This document shows positions 24,300 through 32,424 of a DNA stretch of 64,000 nt, piece by piece. The position numbers and the translations under genes are program-made. Numbering within the stretch: the first letter of the stretch is position 1; each line of letters opens with the position of its first letter. The stretch is from assembly GCA_965223815.1 (NCBI GenBank), contig OZ245019.1, positions 2,480,001 through 2,544,000 on the forward strand, given 5' to 3'. The stretch is from HKST-UBA178 sp965223815. Its GTDB lineage: Bacteria > Pseudomonadota > Gammaproteobacteria > Chromatiales > Chromatiaceae. The notes beneath the pieces were generated by a model. It did no database searches. It was not told where the DNA came from and worked only from the letters and a program-made list of their open reading frames with translations.

Positions 24300-25304
24300 C
24301 TATTTTTTTAGTTGATATTTCCGCACAGCGCGATTGTGCTCTGCAAGGGTCTTGGAAAAATAGTGACTGCCGTCGCCTTTGGCGACAAAAAATAGGCTGT
24401 CACCTTCAGCGGGATGCACCACCGCATCCAAGGCATCGCTCCCTGGCATGGCGATGGGGGTTGGCGTAAGCCCTTTGTGAAGATAGGTATTGTAGGGGGT
24501 GTCCCGTTTCAAATCCCGGCGCCGGATATTGCCGTCGAAGCTCTCACCCAGGCCGTAGATGACTGTAGGATCTGTTTGCAGTTTCATGCCCTTGCGCAAC
24601 CTGCGAATAAACACCCCAGCTATGATAGGTCGTTCGCTGGCTAGGCCCGTCTCCTTCTCGACAATGGATGCAAGTATGAGTACCTCGTAGGGTGATGCGA
24701 GGGGCAGATCAGGGTCACGTTCGTCCCATTTCTGCTTGAGCTTTCTCTCCATGGCCTGATAAGCGCGTTTAAGGAAATCGAGATCTGTGGTGCCTTTCGG
24801 GAAATGATAAGTGTCGGGCAGGAATCGCCCTTCCGGATGCTCGCCCGGACGGCCGAGTTCTTCCATGATCTGTTCCGTCGAACGCCCCTGAAGCGTCTGC
24901 TCCAGGTCACTACTTCCTGCCAGCGCGGCCAACACCTGCCGAAAGGTCCAGCCCTCGATGAGCGTCTGTGAATACCTGGTCACCTTGCCTGAAACAAGCA
25001 GTTCGAGCAGTTGTTTAGGCCTAGTGCCTACCGGAATGAAGTATTCTCCGGCCTTTAGGCGATGCGCCATGCCCTCCCACCTGGCAAATAGCCGCAGATA
25101 GAGTGGCTCCTCGAGATAACCTTGCTTTTGGAGATCATCGGCGAGGACTCTGGTGGTCATGCCGGGTTGGAGGTGGTAAAGGACACCATCTTCTGGTAAT
25201 TGCAGTGGTGATTCGATGAAGTGATTGAACTGCATCAGGAACCAGCCCACCCCCAGGCTGGCGCAAATAATGGTGAATCCAAGGATGCGTTGCAGTGTGC
25301 GCAT
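24300..25304 (-). CDS. mltG: endolytic murein transglycosylase MltG (YceG)
   Basis: The 334-residue protein has an N-terminal membrane anchor (residues 7-25), a LysM-like segment, and the YceG domain with E-G-W-T-F near 117, L-P-D-T-Y-H-F-P near 160 and the catalytic Glu in A-S-I-V-E-K-E-T near 210. It also has D-P-T-V-I-Y-G near 240 and P-Y-N-T-Y near 270. It cleaves nascent glycan strands in the periplasm and acts as a terminator of glycan elongation. ATG 25304 is chosen over a TTG at 25313. It lies directly downstream of pabC. Confidence 0.93.
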   Translation of the reverse strand: MRTLQRILGFTIICASLGVGWFLMQFNHFIESPLQLPEDGVLYHLQPGMTTRVLADDLQKQGYLEEPLYLRLFARWEGMAHRLKAGEYFIPVGTRPKQLLELLVSGKVTRYSQTLIEGWTFRQVLAALAGSSDLEQTLQGRSTEQIMEELGRPGEHPEGRFLPDTYHFPKGTTDLDFLKRAYQAMERKLKQKWDERDPDLPLASPYEVLILASIVEKETGLASERPIIAGVFIRRLRKGMKLQTDPTVIYGLGESFDGNIRRRDLKRDTPYNTYLHKGLTPTPIAMPGSDALDAVVHPAEGDSLFFVAKGDGSHYFSKTLAEHNRAVRKYQLKK

Positions 25305-25318
25305 TTCTGCCAACCGGT

Positions 25319-26143
25319 TCAGGAGAAACGAAACCCGCGATCCATCACACGCTGCGTCAATCTTGGCGGGATGAGTTCCGGACTATAGGCTGTGCCCTCA
25401 CATTCGCGGACTGGCCAAATCCCAATAACGGAGTTGGTAACAAACAGCGCCTGGGCAGATATCAATTCGTCGAGTGATATATGCTTTTCTTCGATTCGTA
25501 AGTCCATAGCGGCGCACTGCTCCAATACGAACCCTCTCATTACGCCTGCGGTACCGCAGTGAGTCAGCTGGGGGGTGCTGAGTATGTCACCATTTTGCAT
25601 AAAGAGATTACTCATGGTGCCCTCGATAACGTAGTCCCTGGTATCCAGCATGAGCCCCTCGAGTATTCCGGGATCATCCCACTCAGATCTGGCCATGACC
25701 TGCTCGAGTCGATTGAGTGTTTTGAGACCTGCCAATGACGGATTGAGTCCAAGTCGGGTTTTGCAGATTTTGACTCGAATACCTTTGGTTATCTGATCTA
25801 TCGGATGCTCCGGCCAAGAAGAGAATTGAACAATCCGCAGCGGACTGGTTTGTTTCGGGGGCCGATACCCACGTCCGCCGGGACCTCGCGTGATGATAAT
25901 CTTGACTACTCCACGTGCCGCGTTGCCAATGACCTCGCGGGTCTCCTGAAGTAAACGCAACGGATCCGGCATAGAGATTCTCAGCCGCTTGCAGCCCTGT
26001 GACAAACGCTGCATATGCCGCTGCCAGAGACAGGGGTTGCCATCGTCCACCGGGATCGTCTCGAATAAACCATCCCCATAGTGCAGCCCTCGATCGGCAA
26101 TTGGGACGACCGAGCTGGGTTTGCCATTGAGCAGAAAAGTCAT
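25319..26143 (-). CDS. pabC: aminodeoxychorismate lyase
   Basis: The 274-residue fold-type IV PLP enzyme has R-G-L-H-Y-G-D-G-L-F-E-T near residues 18-29, the Lys-bearing L-A-G-L-K-T-L-N-R-L-E near 135-145 (Lys for the Schiff base) and E-G-T-M-S-N-L-F near 172. It turns 4-amino-4-deoxychorismate into p-aminobenzoate and pyruvate for folate synthesis. It sits between fabF and mltG as in E. coli. ATG 26143 is preferred; the in-frame TTG at 26152 is weaker. A terminator lies between fabF and this gene. Confidence 0.92.
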   Translation of the reverse strand: MTFLLNGKPSSVVPIADRGLHYGDGLFETIPVDDGNPCLWQRHMQRLSQGCKRLRISMPDPLRLLQETREVIGNAARGVVKIIITRGPGGRGYRPPKQTSPLRIVQFSSWPEHPIDQITKGIRVKICKTRLGLNPSLAGLKTLNRLEQVMARSEWDDPGILEGLMLDTRDYVIEGTMSNLFMQNGDILSTPQLTHCGTAGVMRGFVLEQCAAMDLRIEEKHISLDELISAQALFVTNSVIGIWPVRECEGTAYSPELIPPRLTQRVMDRGFRFS

Positions 26144-26174
26144 CGCTGTCAAACCCTACAGGGAGAACAAAAAC

Positions 26175-26199
26175 GAAACAGGCGGGAGAAACCCCGCCC
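26175..26199 (-). terminator. terminator between fabF and pabC
   Basis: On the minus strand GGCGGG pairs with CCCGCC (26181-26186 with 26193-26198) around a short A/T loop, and the stem is followed by TGTTTCGTTTTTG. It lies in the 81-bp gap after fabF. It probably ends or reduces the fab transcript before pabC. Confidence 0.65.
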
Positions 26200-26224
26200 G
26201 TCATCTCGATCTGTTACAGCCAGA

Positions 26225-27469
26225 TCAGTCCTTAACCCGACTGAACACCACGGTACCGTTAGTCCCCCCAAAACCAAAAGAATTGGAGATAGCCACATCG
26301 ATTTTCATCTCCCTGGCAGTATTGGGAACATAATCCAGGTCGCACTCCGGATCCTGGTTTTCCAGGTTAATAGTGGGGGGGGCGACCTGATCATGAACCG
26401 CCAGGGCAGTGAAGACCGCTTCCGCTCCACCGGCAGCGCCCAACATATGGCCTGTCATCGATTTGGTGGAACTCACCGCCAACTTAAATGCATGATCACC
26501 GAATGCCCCTTTAACACCCAAGGTCTCAGCTACATCACCCGCTGGCGTAGAGGTGCCGTGGGCATTTACGTAGTCGACGGTATCGGTGTTGATACCCGCA
26601 TCCTTGAGGGCCGCCAGCATACACTCCGTGGCACCGACTCCACTAGGTGAGGGCGCCGTCATGTGATAGGCATCGGAGTTCATGCCGATCCCCAGCAACT
26701 CCGCGTATATCTTCGCTCCCCGGGCCCTGGCATGCTCATACTCCTCCAGGACCATCACCCCCGCCCCATCGCTCAATACAAAACCATCTCGGTCTTTGTC
26801 CCAGGGACGGCTTGCGGCTTCCGGGTCGTCGTTTCTCGTTGAGAGGGCCCTGGCTGCGGCAAATCCACCCAGACCGACGGGGGAGGTGGCCATTTCAGCA
26901 CCTCCCGCTATCATGACATCCACATATCCGTGCCGTATGAGCCGAGCTGCCTCACCTATATTGTGGGTTCCGGTGCTGCAGGCGGAAACAATAGAGTAAT
27001 TAGGCCCTTTGATGCCGTATTTGATCGAAAGGTCCCCAGCCACCATATTAATGATATTGGCCGGGACGAAGAACGGGGATATTTTCCTCGGGCCTCGTTC
27101 GCTGAATAAGCGGTAATTATTTTCTATCCCCGTGATACCGCCTATGCCTGCACCTATCGCGACACCGATTCGCTCCCTGTTTTCATCGGTGATCTCAATA
27201 CCGGATTCGTCGATGGCCTGGCAGCCGGCAGCCAGCCCGTAGTGGATAAACTTGTCCATCTTGCGGGCGTCTTTCTTCGAGACATACTTTTCTACGTCGA
27301 AGCCATAGATTGGGCCGCCAAACCGTACGGAGAATTCGGAAACATCAAAATGAGTAATGGGCTGGATGCCGCTCTTGCCAGAAAGGATGTTGGTCCAGGA
27401 CTCCTCAACTGTGTGGCCAACGGGAGCAACCATACCAAGTCCGGTAACAACGACCCTTTTTCGAGACAT
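26225..27469 (-). CDS. fabF: 3-oxoacyl-ACP synthase II, housekeeping
   Basis: The 414-residue condensing enzyme has the full FabF set: Cys164 in V-S-A-C-S-T-G, His304 in N-A-H-G-T-S-T, His341 in M-T-G-H-M-L-G-A-A-G and the N-S-F-G-F-G-G-T-N loop at the end. It elongates acyl-ACP with malonyl-ACP. Location after acpP matches E. coli. It is clearly distinct from the four KS homologues at 2-9 kb and gives an internal reference for them. Confidence 0.95.
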   Translation of the reverse strand: MSRKRVVVTGLGMVAPVGHTVEESWTNILSGKSGIQPITHFDVSEFSVRFGGPIYGFDVEKYVSKKDARKMDKFIHYGLAAGCQAIDESGIEITDENRERIGVAIGAGIGGITGIENNYRLFSERGPRKISPFFVPANIINMVAGDLSIKYGIKGPNYSIVSACSTGTHNIGEAARLIRHGYVDVMIAGGAEMATSPVGLGGFAAARALSTRNDDPEAASRPWDKDRDGFVLSDGAGVMVLEEYEHARARGAKIYAELLGIGMNSDAYHMTAPSPSGVGATECMLAALKDAGINTDTVDYVNAHGTSTPAGDVAETLGVKGAFGDHAFKLAVSSTKSMTGHMLGAAGGAEAVFTALAVHDQVAPPTINLENQDPECDLDYVPNTAREMKIDVAISNSFGFGGTNGTVVFSRVKD

Positions 27470-27512
27470 TTATGGATTACCTTCAAGAAATATCAGTGCG
27501 TAGAAGAGACAT

Positions 27513-27543
27513 AAACATGCGCCGCTATCGGTGCGGCGTGTTT
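27513..27543 (-). terminator. hairpin between acpP and fabF, possible attenuator
   Basis: The segments AAACATGCGCCGC (27513-27525) and GCGGCGTGTTT (27533-27543) pair with a small bulge. On the minus strand the stem exits into TTTATGTCTCTT, a weak T-tract. It lies 18 bp after the acpP stop. A partial terminator here would give more acpP than fabF transcript, as is usual for abundant ACP. Confidence 0.5.
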
Positions 27544-27561
27544 GAAGAAAGCCGGGAAAGA

Positions 27562-27798
27562 TCAGCTCTGGTGTTCTTTGACGTAGTCAATCGCCTGCTG
27601 AACGGTAGTTATCTTCTCGGCATCCTCATCGGGAATCTCTGTTTCGAATTCCTCTTCAAGTGCCATGACCAATTCGACAGTATCAAGAGAGTCCGCACCC
27701 AGATCATCTACAAAAGATGCCTCATTGGTGACTTCATCTTCTGTAACACCCAGCTGTTCAACGACAATCTTTTTTACGCGTTCTTCGATAGAGCTCAT
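27562..27798 (-). CDS. acpP: acyl carrier protein, housekeeping
   Basis: The 78-residue acidic four-helix protein has D-L-G-A-D-S-L-D with Ser37 for the phosphopantetheine arm, and is very close to E. coli AcpP in length and sequence (S-S-I-E-E-R-V-K-K-I at the start). ATG 27798 follows GGAGG at a good distance; the in-frame TTG two codons upstream is not needed. It carries growing chains for phospholipid synthesis and is flanked by hairpins on both sides. Confidence 0.97.
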   Translation of the reverse strand: MSSIEERVKKIVVEQLGVTEDEVTNEASFVDDLGADSLDTVELVMALEEEFETEIPDEDAEKITTVQQAIDYVKEHQS

Positions 27799-27830
27799 GG
27801 TCAAAATTCCCTCCAGATCAAGGATATGTC

Positions 27831-27851
27831 ACCCAGCGGCAACAGCTGGGT
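27831..27851 (-). other. hairpin in the acpP leader
   Basis: ACCCAGC (27831-27837) and GCTGGGT (27845-27851) form a perfect 7-bp stem with a 7-nt loop, 33 bp upstream of the acpP start codon in a 188-bp fabG-acpP gap. It could be an mRNA-stabilising leader structure, a processing site or a weak terminator for fabG. The sequence alone does not decide. Confidence 0.45.
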
Positions 27852-27986
27852 ATTGTATTCATAAAACCGCAAAGTTGGAAGTGGCTGAAGCACCGACTTC
27901 GCCGCTTTTCGGGATAAGCGAATCCTGTACTTGTTAAACATCCAAGTCACACTGTTGTCGATGTTTTTACCGCCCCTTTAAAATCC

Positions 27987-28739
27987 TCACGGCATATACA
28001 TTCCACCATTGACATGCAGCGTTTCACCAGTGATGTATGCCGCCGCTGGAGATGCCAGAAAGGCTACAGCTTCTGCGACATCCTCCGGATCACCGAGCCG
28101 CCCCAGAGGTATCCCTGAAAGCAACGTTTTCCGTTGTCCATCGCTAAGCTCCCGGGTCATGTCTGTATCGATAAAACCTGGGGCAACAGCATTGACTGTG
28201 ATCCCCCTCGCTCCGACTTCCCGTGCCAACGATTTAGTAAAACCAAGCATTCCCGCCTTGGTTGCCGCGTAGTTCGATTGACCGGGATTACCAGTCGATC
28301 CGACCACAGACGCAATGTTGATAATGCGTCCGCTTCGAGCCTTCATCATGGCTCTAAGACAGGCTTTGGAAAGCCTGTATAGCGATGTCAGGTTGGTAGC
28401 GACGGTCGCATCCCAGTCCGCCTCCTTCATGCGCATCAATAGATTGTCACGGGTGATACCGGCATTGTTAACCAATACTGTGGGTGCGCCATATTTCTCG
28501 CCGATACGCCCCAACAGCTCGTCCACTGATGCCTGCTCGGTAACATCGAGCATCATTCCCTCGCCGCTCACTTGTAAGCTACCCAACCGCGCGCCGATGG
28601 ATGCAGCACCGGATTCCGTTGTAGCGGTGCCAATCACCCTCGCACCCAGGCGTCCGAACTTGTCGGCAATAGCACTCCCGATACCACGGCTTGCACCTGT
28701 TACTAAAACGATTTCTGCTTTCAATGCTGCTATCCCCAT
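27987..28739 (-). CDS. fabG: 3-oxoacyl-ACP reductase, housekeeping
   Basis: The 250-residue SDR has V-T-G-A-S-R-G-I-G near residues 12-20, N-N-A-G-I-T-R-D-N near 93, the catalytic Ser in I-A-S-V-V-G and Y-A-A-T-K near 155, and the H-V-N-G-G-M-Y-M end. It reduces 3-oxoacyl-ACP with NADPH. ATG 28739 is used. Its upstream neighbour is fabH, with 89 bp between; in E. coli and most relatives fabD fills that place. Confidence 0.94.
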   Translation of the reverse strand: MGIAALKAEIVLVTGASRGIGSAIADKFGRLGARVIGTATTESGAASIGARLGSLQVSGEGMMLDVTEQASVDELLGRIGEKYGAPTVLVNNAGITRDNLLMRMKEADWDATVATNLTSLYRLSKACLRAMMKARSGRIINIASVVGSTGNPGQSNYAATKAGMLGFTKSLAREVGARGITVNAVAPGFIDTDMTRELSDGQRKTLLSGIPLGRLGDPEDVAEAVAFLASPAAAYITGETLHVNGGMYMP

Positions 28740-28828
28740 TCCAAATTCGTGTTCGAGTTGCACACCCGCTGTCTGCGCAGAGGATGTCGCGCTTTACTTG
28801 GGCCCGAGCCAGTCTCTCCAGCTCGCGG

Positions 28829-29794
28829 TTAATATTTGACCAATGCCGATCCCCAGGTGAATCCACCCCCGAAAGCTTCCATCAAAAGCGTCTCACCGCG
28901 CTTTATCCGACCATCCCTAACGGCAGTGTCCAGGGCCAGAGGAACCGAGGCGGCCGAGGTATTACCCTGATCCGCTACCGTCACCACGACATGGTCCATG
29001 GACATGCGCAGTTTTCTAGCCGTAGCACGGATTATCCGGTAATTCGCCTGATGAGGAATAAGCCAGTCTATGTCCGACTTCTCAAGCCCACTCTTCTCGA
29101 GGGTCTCGTCCACAATCCGGCCCAGAGTATTTACTGCCATTTTGAAGACCTCATTGCCTCGCATCTCCACATAGGGCGCCTTGTGCACATCGTCATACCC
29201 TTTGGAGATCCCTCCCGGGACTTCGAGGAGATGGACATAGTCGCCGTCGGCGTGCAGATGGGTGGAAATAATGCCGGGCTCGCTACTGGCTTCCAATACA
29301 ACGGCACCCGCGCCATCCCCAAAAAGCACACAGGTAGTCCGGTCTTTCCAGTTCAGTATTCTGGAATACGTCTCGGCCCCAATGACCAGCGCGCAACTGG
29401 CACCGCCACTCTTGATGAAATTGTCTGCCACACCCAGGGCATACACAAAACCGGTACAGACGGCCTGGACATCGAAGGCCGGACAGCCGTGAATATCCAA
29501 CCTGCTCTGTATCAAACAGGCCGTGCTGGGAAAAATCTGATCCGCTGTCGTGGTCGCCAGGACAATAAGATCGATGTCTTTAGGCTCTTTGGAGGCAGCG
29601 TCCATCGCCCGCTTGGCCGCATTTACCGCTAGATCGCATGTCGTCTCGTTTTCGCCGGCAATATGTCGCTGTTTTATTCCCGTACGTTCCTGAATCCACT
29701 CGTCGGAGGTATCCACGAATTCCTCCAAGTCTTGATTCGTCACCACCTTTTCAGGCAGATAACTGCCGGTGCCTGCTATGCGGGAATAAATCAC
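28829..29794 (-). CDS. fabH: 3-oxoacyl-ACP synthase III
   Basis: The 321-residue enzyme has Cys113 in Q-A-V-C-T-G-F, His in L-I-P-H-Q-A-N near residue 248 and Asn in G-N-T-S-A-A-S-V-P near 278, the Cys-His-Asn triad of KAS III. It starts fatty acid synthesis by condensing acetyl-CoA with malonyl-ACP. The start is GTG 29794, overlapping the plsX stop in GTGA. The C-terminal G-G-G-F-T-W-G-S-A is normal. Confidence 0.95.
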   Translation of the reverse strand: MIYSRIAGTGSYLPEKVVTNQDLEEFVDTSDEWIQERTGIKQRHIAGENETTCDLAVNAAKRAMDAASKEPKDIDLIVLATTTADQIFPSTACLIQSRLDIHGCPAFDVQAVCTGFVYALGVADNFIKSGGASCALVIGAETYSRILNWKDRTTCVLFGDGAGAVVLEASSEPGIISTHLHADGDYVHLLEVPGGISKGYDDVHKAPYVEMRGNEVFKMAVNTLGRIVDETLEKSGLEKSDIDWLIPHQANYRIIRATARKLRMSMDHVVVTVADQGNTSAASVPLALDTAVRDGRIKRGETLLMEAFGGGFTWGSALVKY

Positions 29795-30822
29795 GGCCCT
29801 ACTCCCTCGTTCAGATGTGACGCAACACCCTCTGCTATTCTCTGCGAAACGTTATTAATTACCGTCAGTTTGGCCACTCCGATTGCGTTTTCGAAGGCAA
29901 TGACGTCGGCGCCACCATGGCTCTTGATTACCACCCCTCGCAGGCCTATCAGACTGGCGCCATTGTGCCGCCTCGGATCGATCCTGCGGCGAAATCCCTT
30001 GAGCACCGGTAAGGCGAGAAAGGCGGCGGTTCGTGTAAACAGGTTTTTCGTAAATCCGGTTTTCAAAAAATGGACGATCATCTTCGCCACTCCTTCCGAA
30101 CTCTTCAATGCCACATTGCCAACAAATCCATCGGTGACCACAACATCGGCATTACCTTGGTAGATCCCATCCCCTTCGATATAGCCAACATAGTTCAAAG
30201 AACTTCCGGATAGTAATTGGTGTGCTGCCTTGACCTGCTCGTTACCTTTGATCTCCTCTTGCCCGATATTTAAAAGGCCGACACGGGGTTGAGGAATATC
30301 CGTATCCAAAGCGGCCACCAGTTCACTGCCCATGACCGCAAACTGAAACAGGTGTGCGGCGGTACAATCTATATTGGCGCCCAGATCCAGCATCCATGTC
30401 TGGCCATCGATTGTGGGGATGGTCGTAATTATTGCCGGTCTGTCGACGTGAGGTAGCATTTTCAATACGAAGCGGGCGGTGGCCATTAGTGCACCGGTGT
30501 TGCCGGCGCTTACGCAGGCATCCGCCACCCCCTCTTTGACCAAATTTATAGCGACGCGCATGGAAGAGTCCTTTTTTCCCCGAAGCGCCTTCGAAGGTGA
30601 CTCATCCATACCCACCGCCTGGGATGCATGATGAACCTGGAGCCGGTCGCTGTTCTCACTCCCGCCAAGGTACTTTCCTATCTCATCCCGCTGTCCAACC
30701 AGTATCAGACTGACGTCAGGATTGTGATCTAGAAAGGCCTGAGCAGCTGGCACCACCACCCCGGCGCCAATATCTCCGCCCATGGCGTCGAGTGCAATTG
30801 TGATCCGCTCACGGTTTGCCAT
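29791..30822 (-). CDS. plsX: phosphate acyltransferase PlsX
   Basis: The 343-residue protein has the PlsX opening A-L-D-A-M-G-G-D near residues 10-17, S-A-G-N-T-G-A-L-M-A near 103 and V-T-D-G-F-V-G-N near 228. It makes acyl-phosphate from acyl-ACP for phospholipid synthesis. It is translationally coupled to fabH by a 4-bp overlap and follows rpmF with a 93-bp gap holding a hairpin. Confidence 0.95.
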   Translation of the reverse strand: MANRERITIALDAMGGDIGAGVVVPAAQAFLDHNPDVSLILVGQRDEIGKYLGGSENSDRLQVHHASQAVGMDESPSKALRGKKDSSMRVAINLVKEGVADACVSAGNTGALMATARFVLKMLPHVDRPAIITTIPTIDGQTWMLDLGANIDCTAAHLFQFAVMGSELVAALDTDIPQPRVGLLNIGQEEIKGNEQVKAAHQLLSGSSLNYVGYIEGDGIYQGNADVVVTDGFVGNVALKSSEGVAKMIVHFLKTGFTKNLFTRTAAFLALPVLKGFRRRIDPRRHNGASLIGLRGVVIKSHGGADVIAFENAIGVAKLTVINNVSQRIAEGVASHLNEGVGP

Positions 30823-30857
30823 GATCTATGGTTTTTTCCGGAGGCCATATGAGACGA

Positions 30858-30875
30858 CCGCTCCAATGGGAGCGG
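30858..30875 (-). other. GC-rich hairpin between rpmF and plsX
   Basis: CCGCTCC (30858-30864) and GGAGCGG (30869-30875) form a perfect 7-bp stem with a 4-nt loop on either strand. No T-tract follows on the minus strand, so a processing or stability element between the ribosomal-protein gene and the lipid genes is more likely than a full terminator. Confidence 0.45.
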
Positions 30876-30915
30876 CCGAAACATCAAGCGCCTCGGGTGC
30901 TGTCACAGTGGCGGG

Positions 30916-31095
30916 TCATTCGCCTTTGACAGGCGCGACCTTTCGTCCACGATAGAAGCCGTCGGGTGTTACATGATGACGCAGATGCGTCTCCCCGGTT
31001 ACCTCGTCCGTGGCCAGAGCCGCTGATGTGAGTGAATCGTGAGCGCGACGCATACCGCGCCGGGATGGGGTTTTTCTACTTTTCTGGACCGCCAT
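30916..31095 (-). CDS. rpmF: 50S ribosomal protein L32
   Basis: This 59-residue basic protein begins M-A-V-Q-K-S-R-K-T-P-S-R-R-G-M-R-R-A-H-D, the L32 signature, and ends Y-R-G-R-K-V-A-P-V-K-G-E. It belongs to the large ribosomal subunit. The yceD-rpmF-plsX order is conserved across gammaproteobacteria. The zinc-binding Cys residues seen in some L32 proteins are absent, as in E. coli. Confidence 0.95.
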   Translation of the reverse strand: MAVQKSRKTPSRRGMRRAHDSLTSAALATDEVTGETHLRHHVTPDGFYRGRKVAPVKGE

Positions 31096-31113
31096 TGGTT
31101 CAGGCTCCTAAAA

Positions 31114-31653
31114 TCATGAATTGTCTTTTCCGGTAGCTTTCAAGCTTGCCAATACTGCAAACGGATTGCCGGTCTCGGATTCCCGCTCGTCCGTCACTAA
31201 CTGGGTACTCTCTCGAGGATCTAAGGGTATCCTGCAATCGCCCTCGGGGTGAACGGGGATCTGGGGCAATGCCAGCAACAACTCGTCCTCCACCAACTCC
31301 GAAATTCGAATCTGTCCGTTCACCGCCAACACTGGTTCGCACTCCTCGGGTAGAAGCGCGGCTTGCGCATCAGCCTCGATCACCGCGAGATCCACCTTGG
31401 CATCCACGGGTAGCTCCATCAGACCCAAGCAGCGTTGACACCCCAAGACTAGGCGGGCCTTAACAGCCCCGGATATCCGCACCCTTTTCCGCTCGTCCGT
31501 ATAAAAGCCGAGATGGTATTTCAGGGTTCCGGGAGCCTCCGCCACTGCCTCTACCAGTCGGGGTAGTAGCCGTAGCTCGGATTCACCGTCAATAGACGCT
31601 TGCCGCGATGCCAGGCGCCAAGGGTCAACTGATTCAGGGAGCCGAGTCGACAT
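31114..31653 (-). CDS. yceD: YceD/DUF177 family protein (23S rRNA accumulation protein)
   Basis: The 179-residue protein has the DUF177 centre with C-Q-R-C-L near residue 110 and the later E-D-E-L-L-L-A-L-P-Q-I-P-V-H near 140. E. coli YceD is linked to accumulation of 23S rRNA. It lies 18 bp before rpmF and divergent from maf, as in E. coli. Confidence 0.9.
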   Translation of the reverse strand: MSTRLPESVDPWRLASRQASIDGESELRLLPRLVEAVAEAPGTLKYHLGFYTDERKRVRISGAVKARLVLGCQRCLGLMELPVDAKVDLAVIEADAQAALLPEECEPVLAVNGQIRISELVEDELLLALPQIPVHPEGDCRIPLDPRESTQLVTDERESETGNPFAVLASLKATGKDNS

Positions 31654-31816
31654 AAGCGGACAATAATATTACTCACAGGGGCCTAGGTCAAAACTATTTA
31701 GCCCTTTATTTCACTTGACCCGCCTCTTCTCGATACATCGGCGGGACAAGCTTTTGAGCTGGGTACCTGAATGGGGTAGACTCCGGCGCCCAGATCTAGC
31801 TGCGTTTCGTCTTGCC

Positions 31817-32416
31817 ATGAAAACGAAATCCAAGGACAAGCCCCAATTGGTGCTGGCCTCGACATCTTCCTATCGCAGAGCCTTGCTGGAGCGACTCAAT
31901 TTGGAATTCGTTACCGACACCCCTTCGGTGGACGAAACACCCATCGCCGGTGAATCCGCGGAGCAGTTGGTCATCCGTCTGGCGGAGGCCAAGGCCCGTG
32001 ATGTCGCCGCAAGACATCCCCACGCACTAATAATAGGTTCTGATCAGGTGGCCTGTATCGACAAGGCCATATTGGGAAAACCAGGTTCCAAAACCCAAGC
32101 TGTAAGGCAATTGCTCTCCGCCTCCGGGAGCTGCGTGCGCTTTGTTACTGGACTCTGCGTCTGGAATAGCGCCAGCAATTCGGGAACAACAGTATGTGAA
32201 CCTTTTACAGTTCACTTTCGCCAGCTAAATGAATCTCAAATTGAGCGCTACTTGGATATAGAAAAGCCGTTCGATTGTGCCGGAAGCTTTAAGTCCGAAG
32301 GGCTTGGCATCTCTCTATTCGAACGGTTGGAGGGGGATGATCCCAATGCGCTCATCGGATTACCCCTAATTCGATTAGTAACCCTTCTTAACAGAGAAGG
32401 TGTGTCTCTTCCCTGA
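31817..32416 (+). CDS. Maf-like nucleotide pyrophosphatase (YceF-like)
   Basis: The 199-residue protein has the Maf motifs L-A-S-T-S-S-Y-R-R-A-L-L near residues 12-23, V-D-E-T near 38, I-I-G-S-D-Q-V near 72 and the K-S-E-G-L-G-I-S-L-F near 160. Divergence from yceD identifies it as the YceF type, which in E. coli hydrolyses 7-methyl-GTP. ATG 31817 is used; an upstream in-frame ATG would add 34 residues lacking similarity. It converges on the lipoprotein gene with an 8-bp gap. Confidence 0.9.
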   Translation: MKTKSKDKPQLVLASTSSYRRALLERLNLEFVTDTPSVDETPIAGESAEQLVIRLAEAKARDVAARHPHALIIGSDQVACIDKAILGKPGSKTQAVRQLLSASGSCVRFVTGLCVWNSASNSGTTVCEPFTVHFRQLNESQIERYLDIEKPFDCAGSFKSEGLGISLFERLEGDDPNALIGLPLIRLVTLLNREGVSLP

Positions 32417-32424
32417 GCAGTCAG

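Noticed and set aside
28740..28828. A fabD remnant between fabH and fabG
   Set aside because: The 89-bp gap has no G-H-S-x-G motif or transacylase-like fragment in any frame.
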